From Halobacteriovoraceae bacterium (lineage in GTDB: Bacteria > Bdellovibrionota > Bacteriovoracia > Bacteriovoracales > Bacteriovoracaceae), in contig PAMZ01000022.1 in NCBI GenBank assembly GCA_002707495.1, positions 1 through 64,000 of the forward strand: a stretch of DNA of 64,000 bases, in the 5' to 3' direction. The notes below the pieces were generated by a model. That model saw only the letters and a program-made list of their open reading frames with translations. It ran no database searches and was not told the DNA's origin. This document shows positions 42,023 to 51,593 of this stretch, piece after piece (the stretch's first letter is position 1; the number at the start of each line of letters is the position of its first letter). Both the position numbers and the translations under genes were made by a program.

Positions 42023-43245
42023 TTCTCTGAATACTCCATTTCTAAATAAGGCATGAACTTACTCTGGAAAAAATTTGTAATCATTTTGTCTTCAACTTCT
42101 TTTTTAGCGAAATCCCAATCTCTTTGAGAAAACCTTCGATAGATAGTTGGATCAATAACAAATGACCTTCTAAGTTTATTGCCAGTTGCATCGTCTTGAT
42201 AAACTAACACATGGATACGACTTAAATTGAGTTTCTCAACCTTTTTTAAATTGTCGCCAGAAAATAGGCCTGAAGCTGCGACAAAACCAAGCATTCCTTG
42301 AACCTGCAGGGCTCGATTGATCTTTTCAAAATTATTTTTATAGATTTTTTCCAAGCGGATTCTAAAATTTTTCAGGACATAAAGTTTTCCATTGATCACT
42401 TTTATTCCTTCCGGTTTTACAAAAGATCCAAAAATTTCTTTACAAAGATTTCTCAATTCACCAGGTGGACATGTCGTATTGTCATTCAATATTTCTCTGA
42501 AGTTTTCAATGACTTTTGGTATTTCTTCTTTCTTTCCTTTCGGCTTAGAATTCAGTTCATTTTTATCATCAGTTTGTGTGTTATTAGCTTCAGCTTGCAC
42601 TGGTTTTGGTTTCGGCTTAACTTTTTTAATCGGCTCTATTTTAGGAGGTGTCGAGACACTCGATTGCTCCGCCAAATAAACTTCTGAATAATAATAATAA
42701 TAACCCATTAAGAGAAAAATGGACGCAGCGATAATAAGATAGCGTGACATTTCTTGTGTCTTTTGAGTCTCTTTTTCTAATTTACGCTTTCGCTTTTGAT
42801 CCGTTCGCTGTTTTTTATAACCGGAAATCGCAGCATCCCCAGAAAGTCTTGTGTTATAAATATCTATTTTATTTTTAGAATTACTTTCAAGGGCCTCTCT
42901 TACCGATGAAGTTGAAGTTCCTAAATCAACATCCATATTATCAGCAATATTTTCATCTTCAATTTTTACGCTAAATCCTCCGGGGAGAATCAAAGGTGCG
43001 AAATCGAAATATTGAATTTCATTATTCTTAACTAGTTTTTCACCGTTATAAGAAACCCAATTAGCTAAAGTCAGATCTTTTATATAAAAAATTCCCTCTT
43101 CGAATCTAATTTCTAAGTGCTTTCTAGAGATATGCTCACTTTGGATAACAATATCAGATTTATTGCCTCGACCCAATAGAACCTTCTCTTGGTCGAATTC
43201 ATAATCAAATTTCTCACCAGAATCATCTGTAACTATTACTCTCAT
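42019..43245 (-). CDS. FHA-domain membrane protein
   Basis: 408 residues. Residues ~1-100 are an FHA domain (LLGRGNKSDIVIQSEHISRK, then NWVSYNGEKL) that would bind phosphothreonine. A single membrane helix follows at about 170-188 (YLIIAASIFLLMGYYYYY), then a Pro/Lys-rich linker (PIKKVKPKPKPVQ) and a periplasmic C-terminal domain of unknown family. Topology suggests a signal receiver spanning the inner membrane. Overlaps neighbours by 4 bp on each side. No Ser/Thr kinase is in the window. Confidence 0.88.
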   Translation of the reverse strand: MRVIVTDDSGEKFDYEFDQEKVLLGRGNKSDIVIQSEHISRKHLEIRFEEGIFYIKDLTLANWVSYNGEKLVKNNEIQYFDFAPLILPGGFSVKIEDENIADNMDVDLGTSTSSVREALESNSKNKIDIYNTRLSGDAAISGYKKQRTDQKRKRKLEKETQKTQEMSRYLIIAASIFLLMGYYYYYSEVYLAEQSSVSTPPKIEPIKKVKPKPKPVQAEANNTQTDDKNELNSKPKGKKEEIPKVIENFREILNDNTTCPPGELRNLCKEIFGSFVKPEGIKVINGKLYVLKNFRIRLEKIYKNNFEKINRALQVQGMLGFVAASGLFSGDNLKKVEKLNLSRIHVLVYQDDATGNKLRRSFVIDPTIYRRFSQRDWDFAKKEVEDKMITNFFQSKFMPYLEMEYSEK

Positions 43246-43517
43246 ACAAAAAGTTGATCAATCCTTTTAGCAAGTTCAAAATCTTTTTCACTGAGAGTGT
43301 TGTCATTATCATGGGTCGTAATATTGATAACACATTTATTGAAACTAACTTCCATATCGGGATGGTGCATGACACTATTTGCTTGCCATGCGACCGCATT
43401 AACGAAAGACATCGTTTTCAAAAAGCCTTTAAACTCAAAGGTTCGTCTCAGTTTTCTTCCGTCTAAAATTTCCCATTGAGAGTCTAGTTGCTTAATTTTC
43501 TCTTCAATATTTAACAT
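43242..43517 (-). CDS. phhB: Pterin-4a-carbinolamine dehydratase
   Basis: 91 residues. The PCD motif is visible as MHHPDMEVSFNKCVINITTH (paired His and following Trp/Asn positions). The enzyme dehydrates the 4a-hydroxy-tetrahydropterin made by phenylalanine hydroxylase, allowing cofactor recycling. It overlaps phhA by 7 bp, the expected partnership. Length is normal. Confidence 0.93.
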   Translation of the reverse strand: MLNIEEKIKQLDSQWEILDGRKLRRTFEFKGFLKTMSFVNAVAWQANSVMHHPDMEVSFNKCVINITTHDNDNTLSEKDFELAKRIDQLFV

Positions 43518-44338
43518 TTCATTGACCCCATACTTTCATCATCTAAAGACTCTTGAGTTTCTTTAGGTGGGTATTTGGGAGGTCTATCTCCCAGTCGTTT
43601 TGACTCTTCAAGAAGTTTTGGAATATCTTTTTCAAATATTTTAAACAAATCCGAAAAATCCTGAATAAGAAAGTACATTGGCTGCATTATATCGATTCGA
43701 TACGGAGTTCTCAAAACCTCCAATGCATCAAATGGAACCACTTCCGGCTCTTCAGTTAAACAATACTGAGTTTCTCCAATTGAAGAAAGAATTCCTCCCC
43801 CATAAGCTCTTACACCTTTATCGGTTTGAATCAAGCCAAACTCTATCGTAAACCAAAAGAGACGAAAGAGTCGTCTTCTATCTTTCGGGTCAACTTCAAG
43901 AGCAAGTCTTCCAAACTCCTCCATAAAGTTTCCATAGGATTTATTAGTCAAAAGTGGCGTGTGACCATAAACTTCGTGAAAAATATCTGGTTCTTGTAAA
44001 TAGTCCATCTCCTCTGGAAGCCGAATAAAAGTTGCAGCGGGAAATCTTTTTCGTGAGAGCAAACTAAAAAATTCTTTGGGTTGTATGATAGCTGGAACAG
44101 GTTCAACTCCCCAACCAGTATAATCAGCAAGAATTGAGTTAATCTCAGGGATTTGAGGAACTTTATTTGGATTAAAGTCTAAGATTTCTATTCCCTCAAT
44201 AAACTCATCACAGGCTCGACCGGGAATAATCTCACTTTGCCTTTTTACCAAGGTTCCCCAAGTTTCAGTCTCCGTTTGAGACCAATTTACATAGCCTTTT
44301 TCATCAACAGGGTTAGAAACATAAGTGTGACCTTTCAT
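43511..44338 (-). CDS. phhA: Phenylalanine 4-hydroxylase
   Basis: 275 residues, bacterial length. Iron ligands: two His in FHEVYGHTPLL and Glu in FWFTIEFGL, the aromatic amino acid hydroxylase 2-His-1-Glu triad. It converts Phe to Tyr with O2 and tetrahydropterin. First in the operon phhA-phhB-FHA-flavoprotein. It supplies tyrosine and starts Phe breakdown; predators rich in amino acid degradation commonly have it. No regulatory ACT domain is present. Confidence 0.95.
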   Translation of the reverse strand: MKGHTYVSNPVDEKGYVNWSQTETETWGTLVKRQSEIIPGRACDEFIEGIEILDFNPNKVPQIPEINSILADYTGWGVEPVPAIIQPKEFFSLLSRKRFPAATFIRLPEEMDYLQEPDIFHEVYGHTPLLTNKSYGNFMEEFGRLALEVDPKDRRRLFRLFWFTIEFGLIQTDKGVRAYGGGILSSIGETQYCLTEEPEVVPFDALEVLRTPYRIDIMQPMYFLIQDFSDLFKIFEKDIPKLLEESKRLGDRPPKYPPKETQESLDDESMGSMKC

Positions 44339-44383
44339 AAAAAGAAACTCCAGGTTATAATTTCATAAAGTTTACAATTAGAT

Positions 44384-45034
44384 ATGCATAAGCTCAAATC
44401 CAACTATATCAGTCTTACTTCAAACGAACGCCTCTATTGCTGCGATTTACCTATCATAGGTTTAACAGGTGGTATTGCAACCGGCAAATCTACGGCTTCT
44501 AAGTATTTGCGTGGTTTAGATATCCCTTTGATAGATGCAGATCAATTAATTCACTCCCTATATGCTGAAGACGAAACCCTTGAATATGTCTCCCAGATTG
44601 CCCCGGATGTGGTTAAGACAGGCAGCATTAATTTTGCACTCCTAAGAGATCGATTTTTTCGAGATAAAGAACTTAAATCCAATCTTGAAGGTTTTCTATA
44701 TAACAAAATGCCGCAAAAATTCCTCCAGACCCTCGATGAAGTGATAAGCTCACCTTTTCAGTATGTGGTTTATGATGTTCCTCTCCTCTTTGAAAAGCAG
44801 CTTACTCAAAAACTCGATATAAATATTCTAATTTACGCCCCTTCATCAGTTCAAAAGGAGCGCTTAAAAAAGCGTGATGATCAAAGTGATGAGCAGGTTG
44901 AGGCTATTTTGGCTCAGCAAATCTCTATTGAGAAAAAGCGTGAAATGGCACAGTTTTGTATAGAAAACACTAGTGATATTGAAGGGTTAAACCGAAAAAT
45001 ACACACTCTTTTCGAGAAACTCACAACTCAATAA
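44384..45034 (+). CDS. coaE: Dephospho-CoA kinase
   Basis: 216 residues. P-loop GLTGGIATGKSTASKYL (about 26-42), then DADQLIHSLY with the catalytic Asp, VYDVPLLFE and the lid Arg segment RLKKRDDQSDEQ. Last step of CoA synthesis. An N-terminal extension of ~24 residues (start to DLPIIGL) exceeds the usual family start; a later start is possible but no alternative ATG is nearby. Diverges from phhA by 45 bp. Confidence 0.93.
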   Translation: MHKLKSNYISLTSNERLYCCDLPIIGLTGGIATGKSTASKYLRGLDIPLIDADQLIHSLYAEDETLEYVSQIAPDVVKTGSINFALLRDRFFRDKELKSNLEGFLYNKMPQKFLQTLDEVISSPFQYVVYDVPLLFEKQLTQKLDINILIYAPSSVQKERLKKRDDQSDEQVEAILAQQISIEKKREMAQFCIENTSDIEGLNRKIHTLFEKLTTQ

Positions 45035-45094
45035 TATCAAGTATTTATTACATCTAGCCTAGCCGCGTTAAAGCACAAATGATAATACCTTCCT

Positions 45095-46510
45095 ATGAAG
45101 GCTCAAGTGATAATGGCAACTCTCATTTCAATTTGCTCGTCCTCTGTTTGGGCCTACTTTCCTTCAGATTCAAAACCCATTATTATTGCGATTGTTGATA
45201 CGGGTGTAGATATCAACCACCCAAGTCTAAATTCCCATATCTGGACTAACCAAGCTGAAATTCCAAATAATGGATTGGATGACGACTATAATGGGTATGT
45301 AGATGACATAGCGGGGTGGAATTTCATCGGTGCACGGGAAGGCTCTGCTCATTTTATTCTAGACAATGAAAAACCACTAATTGCCGAACAAAAATTATCT
45401 AAACAGATCTATGCCGACACTTCAGAGATAGTAAGAGAATACAATAGCCTCTTTAGGCTTACCACCAACTCACATGGTGAAGCGAACGCAAGATTAGAAC
45501 AATTGCAGTTTCAGATAAGTTCTAAACTTGCCAGGGCCCACAGACTTTTGTCAGATTATGAATTTAATAGAAAAGTATTTGAAACTTCTTGTGATATTCT
45601 CGGGATTGATCCTTATGAACTGACAGATCAAAACTCCCTGGGAGAGAAGCCAGAACGGGGGGAAACCGCCAAAACATCAGCTTATAATTTTTTACGTCAG
45701 ATTCTTGCCAGTGGAATCGATTATCACTTTATTCAAGATGAAATAAAGCTTTTTCAAACCCAAATTGATTTTCACTACAATATCAATCTGGATCAAAGAT
45801 CGGGAATAGTGAGGGATAACCCCTCTCTTTTCATTGAGAAAGGATACGGAAATAACGACGTAAAAGGGCCAAATCCAAAACACGGATCTATGGTTTCCTT
45901 ACAGGTCATTAACTCCCTCAATTTATCTCAAGGAAAAATTCTATTTATGCCTCTAAGAGCTATCCCCAACGGTGCTGAAAGAGATAAGGACGTTGCGAAT
46001 GCTATTTATTATGCCGTAGATAATGGGGCGCAGATAATAAATCTAAGTTTCGGAAAATATTTCTCTGAGTGGCATGGCGAAGTTTGGTCTGCCATGCAAT
46101 ATGCAGAGAGAATGGGGGTCGTTATCGTCATGGCGGCTGGAAATGATCAGCTAAACCTTGATGAAAAACCCTCCTATCCTAATAAGACCTACCTTGGGGT
46201 TACACTTCAAAATACTTTAATTATTGGTGCGAGCAATTCAGACAATGAAAGGGCCAGTTTCAGCAATTTTGGAGAATCTTCTGTAGATCTTTTTGCAAGG
46301 GGCGAAAGAATATACCTGGAAGACTTTAGTCCCGAGCCTGTAAGTGGAAGCTCTTTTGCAGCGCCAATTGTTACATCAGCCTTAGCTGAGCTTATGCTTC
46401 TTACAGGCAAAAACCCTTTTGAAATACTAAGTGTGCTAAAGGACAGTGCGTCTTACTCCACGCAAAACATTCCCATTCTAAATTTTAACCAAGCTCTCGA
46501 TTCTCTCTAA
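45095..46510 (+). CDS. Secreted subtilisin-like serine protease (S8)
   Basis: 471 residues with a signal peptide (cleavage after VWA). Catalytic Asp in IAIVDTGVDINHPSL, His in GPNPKHGSMVSLQV, Asn in AAGNDQLN and Ser in SGSSFAAPIVTSALAELM. The DDYNGYVDDIAGWNF segment is typical of calcium-binding subtilases of Bdellovibrio-like bacteria. About 200 residues, largely helical, are inserted between Asp and His, much longer than in subtilisin (~30). No I9 propeptide or P domain. Substrate unknown. Confidence 0.92.
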   Translation: MKAQVIMATLISICSSSVWAYFPSDSKPIIIAIVDTGVDINHPSLNSHIWTNQAEIPNNGLDDDYNGYVDDIAGWNFIGAREGSAHFILDNEKPLIAEQKLSKQIYADTSEIVREYNSLFRLTTNSHGEANARLEQLQFQISSKLARAHRLLSDYEFNRKVFETSCDILGIDPYELTDQNSLGEKPERGETAKTSAYNFLRQILASGIDYHFIQDEIKLFQTQIDFHYNINLDQRSGIVRDNPSLFIEKGYGNNDVKGPNPKHGSMVSLQVINSLNLSQGKILFMPLRAIPNGAERDKDVANAIYYAVDNGAQIINLSFGKYFSEWHGEVWSAMQYAERMGVVIVMAAGNDQLNLDEKPSYPNKTYLGVTLQNTLIIGASNSDNERASFSNFGESSVDLFARGERIYLEDFSPEPVSGSSFAAPIVTSALAELMLLTGKNPFEILSVLKDSASYSTQNIPILNFNQALDSL

Positions 46511-46544
46511 AAAAATAGTCCTTTTTTTTGCCTTATCACGAGAA

Positions 46545-46574
46545 TTGACACTGCGCACTCTGTTAGAATATTCA
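46545..46574 (+). promoter_or_regulatory. Possible sigma-70 promoter of maeB
   Basis: TTGACA at 46545-46550 and a TATTCA-type -10 at 46569-46574 with an 18-bp spacer, about 30 bp upstream of the GTG start of maeB. The -35 is perfect; the -10 is moderate. Confidence 0.42.
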
Positions 46575-46602
46575 AAACATTTTTTTTAAAAAGGATATCA
46601 AA

Positions 46603-48879
46603 GTGGAAAAAAGCAAGAAGCAAGCTGCGTTGGATTACCACTCAAAAGGGCGCCCCGGAAAAATAGAAATTAGATCAACAAAACCATGTGTGACTTCGCG
46701 TGAACTCTCCCTTGCCTACTCACCTGGTGTTGCTGAGCCTTGTCTTGAGATAGCTGACAACCCGGATGATGTTTTTAAGTATACAGCAAAAGGGAACTTA
46801 GTTGGCGTCGTGAGTAATGGGTCTGCTGTTTTAGGCTTAGGGAATATAGGTCCTCTTGCTGGCAAGCCCGTGATGGAGGGAAAAGGTGTTCTCTTTAAAA
46901 GATTTGCCGACGTTGATGTTTTTGACATCGAACTCAACGCAACCACAGTAGAAGAAATGGTTCAAGCTGTAAAAGCCTTAGAACCAACATTCGGTGGTAT
47001 CAATCTAGAAGATATAAAAGCTCCAGAGTGTTTTGAAGTTGAACAACAGCTACAAGAAATTATGGATATTCCCGTTTTTCACGATGACCAACACGGAACG
47101 GCTATCATTGCGAGTGCCGGTTTTGTCAACGCAGTTGAGTTAACGAATAGAAAATTTAGTGAACTTAAAGTCGTCTTCAGTGGGGCTGGAGCCGCATCGA
47201 TGGCCATTGCAAAACTCTTTTTTCAATTGGGTGTAAAACCTGAAAATCTTCTTATGACCGACTCGAAAGGTGTAATCTATGAGGGTCGAAAAGAAGGAAT
47301 GAATAAATACAAAGAGCAATTTGCCGTCAAAACTTCTCATCGAACTCTGGCGGATGCCATGAAAGGTGCTGATGCCTTCATGGGATGCTCTGCCAAGGGA
47401 GTTGTAAATAAAGAGATGGTGGCGTCGATGGCGAAAAATCCTATTATTTTTGCTATGGCCAACCCTGACCCTGAAATTACTCCTGAAGAAGTTGCCGAAG
47501 TCAGAGATGATGCCATTATGGCAACAGGTAGAACAGACTACCCTAACCAAGTGAATAACGTACTCGGTTTTCCTTTTATTTTTAGAGGGGCCCTTGACGT
47601 ACGCGCCAGAAAAATTAATGAAGAGATGAAAATTGCCGCTGTTTACGCCCTTGCGAACTTAGCTAAAGAAGAAGTTCCTGAGAATGTCAAAATGGCTTAT
47701 GGGAATACCAACTTTAGCTTTGGAAAAAATTATCTTATCCCCAAGCCGTTCGATAAAAGAGTTCTTACTAGAGTTTCATCTGCCGTCGCCAAAGCCGCTT
47801 GTGAGTCAGGAGTGGCGAGAAAAGTCATCAGTGATTTTAAGCAGTACTCACTGGATCTAGAAGCAAGATTAGGTCAGTCGGGAGAATTCATGCGATTGGT
47901 TCGTTCAAGGCTAAAATCTGCCACAACGAAAAAGCGAATCGTCTTCACAGAAGGATCAAACACTCGAATTTTAAGAGCCGTTAATATTCTTATCGATGAA
48001 GGAAGAGTGATTCCCATTTTAATAGGCTACAAAGATAATATTCATCAAAAAATGGATAAACTCGGTCTTTCCCACATGAAAGATATAGTAGAAATTATTA
48101 AACCTGCAGATTCAGATCATTTTGAGAACTATTATTTTGACTACCATGCCGATAGACAGAGAAAGGGTGCCACGCTTTCACTATCTGAAGACCTCCTTAA
48201 ACGAGGAAATTATTTTGCCTCTATGATGGTAAGACAAGGACATGCAGAAGGAATGATTACAGGTGCCACACAGAACTACCCGGACTGTTTTAAACCGATG
48301 ATGAGAGTTTTAGGCTCTAGTCTTGATGCTAAGGCATGCGGGATTATTATTTTAGTTTTTCAAAATAGAATTATCTTTTTAGCCGATTGTACTGTAACCA
48401 TAAATCCTACAGCTGAAGATCTAGTTCAAATCGCAGAGAATACAGCACAGCTTTATCAAAAGCTCCTTCAAAAAGATCCAAGGATTGCCTTTCTAAGTTA
48501 CTCAAATTTTGGTTCAAATATGAACGATGACACTGTTAAGGTGAAAAAAGCGGTGAAGCTGGCCCGAGAAAGAATGCCCACCTTGAAACTGGATGGCGAA
48601 ATGCAAGCCGATGTTGCTGTTAACAACGAGATTTTAAAAAATCTTTTTAGTTTTTCAGATCTAGACCAAGCTGCAGATATTTTAGTTTTCCCAGATCTTC
48701 AGTCAGCAAATATTGGCTATAAGCTTGTCACTCAACTTAGTGATTGTACGGCGATTGGACCCATTATTGCGCCATCAAATTATTCTGCCAATATAGTGCA
48801 GAGAACTTCAAGTGTTGATGAGATTATAAATATGACTCATATTACTGCTCTTTTAAGTGATTTAAATAAAAAGGAATAG
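46603..48879 (+). CDS. maeB: NADP-dependent malic enzyme, MaeB type
   Basis: 758 residues: malic domain ([39 protein letters not shown]) and NAD(P)-binding domain ([16 protein letters not shown]), joined to a C-terminal phosphotransacetylase-like domain (about 430-758; [29 protein letters not shown]) thought to be regulatory. Converts malate to pyruvate and CO2. GTG start with AAAGGA upstream. RidA follows after 5 bp. Confidence 0.95.
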   Translation: MEKSKKQAALDYHSKGRPGKIEIRSTKPCVTSRELSLAYSPGVAEPCLEIADNPDDVFKYTAKGNLVGVVSNGSAVLGLGNIGPLAGKPVMEGKGVLFKRFADVDVFDIELNATTVEEMVQAVKALEPTFGGINLEDIKAPECFEVEQQLQEIMDIPVFHDDQHGTAIIASAGFVNAVELTNRKFSELKVVFSGAGAASMAIAKLFFQLGVKPENLLMTDSKGVIYEGRKEGMNKYKEQFAVKTSHRTLADAMKGADAFMGCSAKGVVNKEMVASMAKNPIIFAMANPDPEITPEEVAEVRDDAIMATGRTDYPNQVNNVLGFPFIFRGALDVRARKINEEMKIAAVYALANLAKEEVPENVKMAYGNTNFSFGKNYLIPKPFDKRVLTRVSSAVAKAACESGVARKVISDFKQYSLDLEARLGQSGEFMRLVRSRLKSATTKKRIVFTEGSNTRILRAVNILIDEGRVIPILIGYKDNIHQKMDKLGLSHMKDIVEIIKPADSDHFENYYFDYHADRQRKGATLSLSEDLLKRGNYFASMMVRQGHAEGMITGATQNYPDCFKPMMRVLGSSLDAKACGIIILVFQNRIIFLADCTVTINPTAEDLVQIAENTAQLYQKLLQKDPRIAFLSYSNFGSNMNDDTVKVKKAVKLARERMPTLKLDGEMQADVAVNNEILKNLFSFSDLDQAADILVFPDLQSANIGYKLVTQLSDCTAIGPIIAPSNYSANIVQRTSSVDEIINMTHITALLSDLNKKE

Positions 48880-48884
48880 AGAAG

Positions 48885-49265
48885 ATGAAAAAGAATATTA
48901 TTGCAACAGACCTAGCACCAAAAGCCGTTGGAACTTACTCCCAGGGAGTTGAATATAATGGAGTCTATTATTTTTCAGGTCAAATTGGTATTAATCCTGA
49001 GACCAGTGAAATGTCTAAAGACTTTCAAGAACAGCTTGATCAAATCATGAAGAATATTGATGGACTCCTTGAACATTGTAAAATTACTCGTGAACACATA
49101 TTAAAAACGACAATTTTTCTCACTGATTTAGGACAGTTTTCAAAAGTTAACGAAGCCTATATAAACTATTTCAGTGATCCTTATCCAGCAAGAAGCTGTG
49201 TAGAGGTTCCAGCTCTTCCTAAGGGTGCCTTGGTTGAGATTGAAGTCATTGCAGCTAAAGGCTAG
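48885..49265 (+). CDS. RidA family enamine/imine deaminase
   Basis: 126 residues. YSQGVEYNGVYYFSGQIGI, the Arg in PARSCVEVPALPKGALVEIE and the C-terminal IEVIAAKG are the YjgF/RidA signatures. It hydrolyses 2-aminoacrylate and related reactive enamines made by PLP enzymes. Cytosolic trimer. It is 5 bp after maeB and likely cotranscribed. Confidence 0.94.
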   Translation: MKKNIIATDLAPKAVGTYSQGVEYNGVYYFSGQIGINPETSEMSKDFQEQLDQIMKNIDGLLEHCKITREHILKTTIFLTDLGQFSKVNEAYINYFSDPYPARSCVEVPALPKGALVEIEVIAAKG

Positions 49266-49270
49266 AAACT

Positions 49271-49930
49271 TTGTTCACCAAAAAGTATATTTTTGAAACA
49301 AGAACAACTCGCTCTAAGAGAATTTTTCAAACAGCAGCGTTTTTATGTCTTACTGGAATCGTTTCCTTTGTTCTTCTTTGTATTTATCTTCCGATTTATG
49401 CTGAAGAGCAAAGCGAACTAGCGAGGAAAGTCTTCTACCAGAGATCTCCTGACGTCATTGCCGTTTTTACCGGCGATACGGGAAGATTGGATTACACTTT
49501 CAAAAAAGCAGAAGCTCATCCCTCTGCCAATATTTTTATCACTGGTGTCTATGCTAAAAACAACTTAGAGATTCTCCTCAAAAAACAGGGGAAAAATATC
49601 TCCGTAGAAGATTATATTGAGTCTGAAAGTCACCACATAGAAATTGAATACCTAGCGAGAAATACCATAGAAAATGGTCTTGCAACAATTAACTATCTCA
49701 GTAAACAAAACCTACTTCACCCTAGAGTTTTAATTATTTCTAGCGACTATCATATTTTTAGGATTGCTCGTATCATGCGTGCTCTCCAGGACGACAGCTC
49801 TGAAATAGACTTTTATTTTGAAAGCATCCCCAACGATTACAATAAAATTTCAAATATCCAAAAATTAATGAAAGAAGTTTATAAATTCTTTAAAACCAGC
49901 ACCTTCCTACTTTTTTGGGAGCGTGATTAA
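49271..49930 (+). CDS. YdcF/ElyC-type DUF218 membrane protein
   Basis: 219 residues, TTG start 5 bp after ridA. One N-terminal membrane helix (FQTAAFLCLTGIVSFVLLCI), then the DUF218 fold: DVIAVFTGDTGRLDYTFKKA, NIFITGVY, ARNTIENGLATINYL and VLIISSDYHIFRIARIM. Members such as SanA and ElyC affect envelope integrity and peptidoglycan precursors; the biochemical role is not settled. Stop codon shares four bases with the convergent lipoprotein. Confidence 0.88.
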   Translation: MFTKKYIFETRTTRSKRIFQTAAFLCLTGIVSFVLLCIYLPIYAEEQSELARKVFYQRSPDVIAVFTGDTGRLDYTFKKAEAHPSANIFITGVYAKNNLEILLKKQGKNISVEDYIESESHHIEIEYLARNTIENGLATINYLSKQNLLHPRVLIISSDYHIFRIARIMRALQDDSSEIDFYFESIPNDYNKISNIQKLMKEVYKFFKTSTFLLFWERD

Positions 49931-50796
49931 TAATCAATTTCAGCTGAGTCCAGAAATTGGCAATCAGTACTACTTAATGACAGCATATTAGTATTATAAA
50001 GTCTGGCTTCAATGGCATCTGTATCGACTTCCAAGTCACAAGGTGGAAACTTATCGGTATCAGTTAAATCTAAACTATCAAAGTCACAAAGATCCGAAGT
50101 ACAATCATCGTCATCTTCTAAAAGTGTAATAGTGATATTACTTTCTAATGTCTGTTCATCGTTTCCTGCCGTTGTCACAAAGTCTTGACTCTTTTTTCCG
50201 TTATAAAAATAAAAGAATAGCGGATAATCTAAATCGACCTTCATATCTAAGGTTACGTATCGATACTCTTCAGGATCATCATCGTCATCATCTTCGTCAT
50301 CATCTTCATCATCAGCAGTAATAATGGTTTCAAGATCCCAAGAAAAAGACATTTCGGCGGTGCTATTCAATCCAGTAGCTGTGAAAAAACTTTCATAATC
50401 AGTATCACAAGAAGCCTGCTCGAAAAAACTAACGATGTCAGCATGATCACTCTCTTGGAATGTAACGATTTTATTGTACCTTTCAGTATCCGAAGAATAA
50501 GCTAACGTCATCTCTGTAGCACTTATACTCTGAACCAAAACATATATAGTAGTGTTTAAACTAGAATCCTGAACGATTTTAAATACATCTCCAACAGCGT
50601 AAGGAGATTCATCGAACTCTTCCAACTCATCCATCTCTCCAAAGATAGCATTTGTTGAAATACATTCATTAAGCTGAAGTTGTCTGGCCAAATCATACTC
50701 AGGGTCATCTTCATCAAAAAGAAACTTCTCATCTACTCGATCACAGCTTAGAAGACTCATAAAAAAAACTGATAACAATATTGGAAAAATCCTCAA
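49927..50796 (-). CDS. Acidic lipoprotein of unknown function
   Basis: 289 residues. Lipobox MSLLSCD near residue 18. The protein is strongly acidic, with an Asp/Glu run in the middle (ADDEDDDEDDDDDDPEE) encoded by GAT/GAC repeats that could vary by slippage. Scattered cysteines (NECIST, ASCDTD, DDCTSDLCD, PPCDLE, TDCQFL) suggest disulfides, and the Asp-rich part may bind calcium. Overlaps the barrel-like gene by 4 bp. No family recognised. Confidence 0.82.
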   Translation of the reverse strand: MRIFPILLSVFFMSLLSCDRVDEKFLFDEDDPEYDLARQLQLNECISTNAIFGEMDELEEFDESPYAVGDVFKIVQDSSLNTTIYVLVQSISATEMTLAYSSDTERYNKIVTFQESDHADIVSFFEQASCDTDYESFFTATGLNSTAEMSFSWDLETIITADDEDDDEDDDDDDPEEYRYVTLDMKVDLDYPLFFYFYNGKKSQDFVTTAGNDEQTLESNITITLLEDDDDCTSDLCDFDSLDLTDTDKFPPCDLEVDTDAIEARLYNTNMLSLSSTDCQFLDSAEIDY

Positions 50797-51581
50797 AATA
50801 AATACCCCATTCCCAGCGATGCAGAATAAACTTGCTCAGACTGGTTAAATTCTTTATCTTCGGAATCTAAACTCACAACTGTTGACGAGCCAAAAGCATT
50901 ACTCTCGCCAGAAATACTTATTGATTGCTTTGCCATTTGATAAGCATCCAATTTAAGGAATGAAACGAATCCGTCAAAAGCGATAATATTAAGTCCAAGT
51001 CCTAATCTTGTATAAATAAACTCTTCTTCACTTCTTGCAAAATATAACTCAGATCCATTTGTTTCACCTGGGAGTTCTTTTCTTGTATATTCCTTTTCTA
51101 TATTTGCCGTTCCAGCACCTGCTCCAAAATCTATAAAGGGCTGGAGATCAACGACCTTATTATCAAAGAGATAATTCAATGAAATCGATCCTTCATACAT
51201 AGCGACCTGAGAATCGAGCCTCATGTTTGAGACTTCAACATCAATATCTTGAGCAGCCTGCCCAATATCTTTAACAATTGATTTAGAATAACTGCCTGTA
51301 AAAAGTAGTGTCGATGAAACACCTGCACCGAGATAGAACTCTCGTCCCACTCCAATAGTTATTCCGTAAGTACCTGCTGTATCACCTTCGGAAGTATTAT
51401 TATGTTGTCCGTTAAACTCTGGGAGTGCGAGAGGATAGTCTATGAACTGAAAACCAGAACGAATAGTCCACTTACTCTTCTCTGTTTTTTCTTTCGCAAA
51501 ATTATTATCTCCAAACTCTAGAAATTCTTCGGCAGCTTTAGCATAAGAAAAAAAAAGGAGAAAAAATAGAAGAGCTCTCAC
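50793..51581 (-). CDS. Outer-membrane beta-barrel-like protein
   Basis: 262 residues with a signal peptide (MRALLFFLLFFSYAKA). Alternating hydrophobic strands with glycine turns (TYGITIGVGREFYLGAGVSS, YTRLGLGLNIIAFDGF) and the terminal SASLGMGYLF with aromatic last residue fit a small outer-membrane barrel. It overlaps the acidic lipoprotein, which may be its partner. Substrate or role unknown. Confidence 0.83.
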   Translation of the reverse strand: MRALLFFLLFFSYAKAAEEFLEFGDNNFAKEKTEKSKWTIRSGFQFIDYPLALPEFNGQHNNTSEGDTAGTYGITIGVGREFYLGAGVSSTLLFTGSYSKSIVKDIGQAAQDIDVEVSNMRLDSQVAMYEGSISLNYLFDNKVVDLQPFIDFGAGAGTANIEKEYTRKELPGETNGSELYFARSEEEFIYTRLGLGLNIIAFDGFVSFLKLDAYQMAKQSISISGESNAFGSSTVVSLDSEDKEFNQSEQVYSASLGMGYLF

Positions 51582-51593
51582 TTATTAATCTTT

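Noticed and set aside
42298-42687. Aromatic-rich plus-strand reading frame inside the FHA gene
   Set aside because: Mirror image of lysine-rich coding sequence; no ribosome site and no family resemblance.
47140-47550. 136-residue minus-strand reading frame inside maeB
   Set aside because: Fully inside a conserved gene on the other strand; arginine/cysteine-rich composition is typical of a shadow frame.
50272-50330. Microsatellite-like ATC/TCA repeat
   Set aside because: It is imperfect and coding: it makes the Asp/Glu run of the acidic lipoprotein. Slippage is possible, but it is not a separate repeat element.
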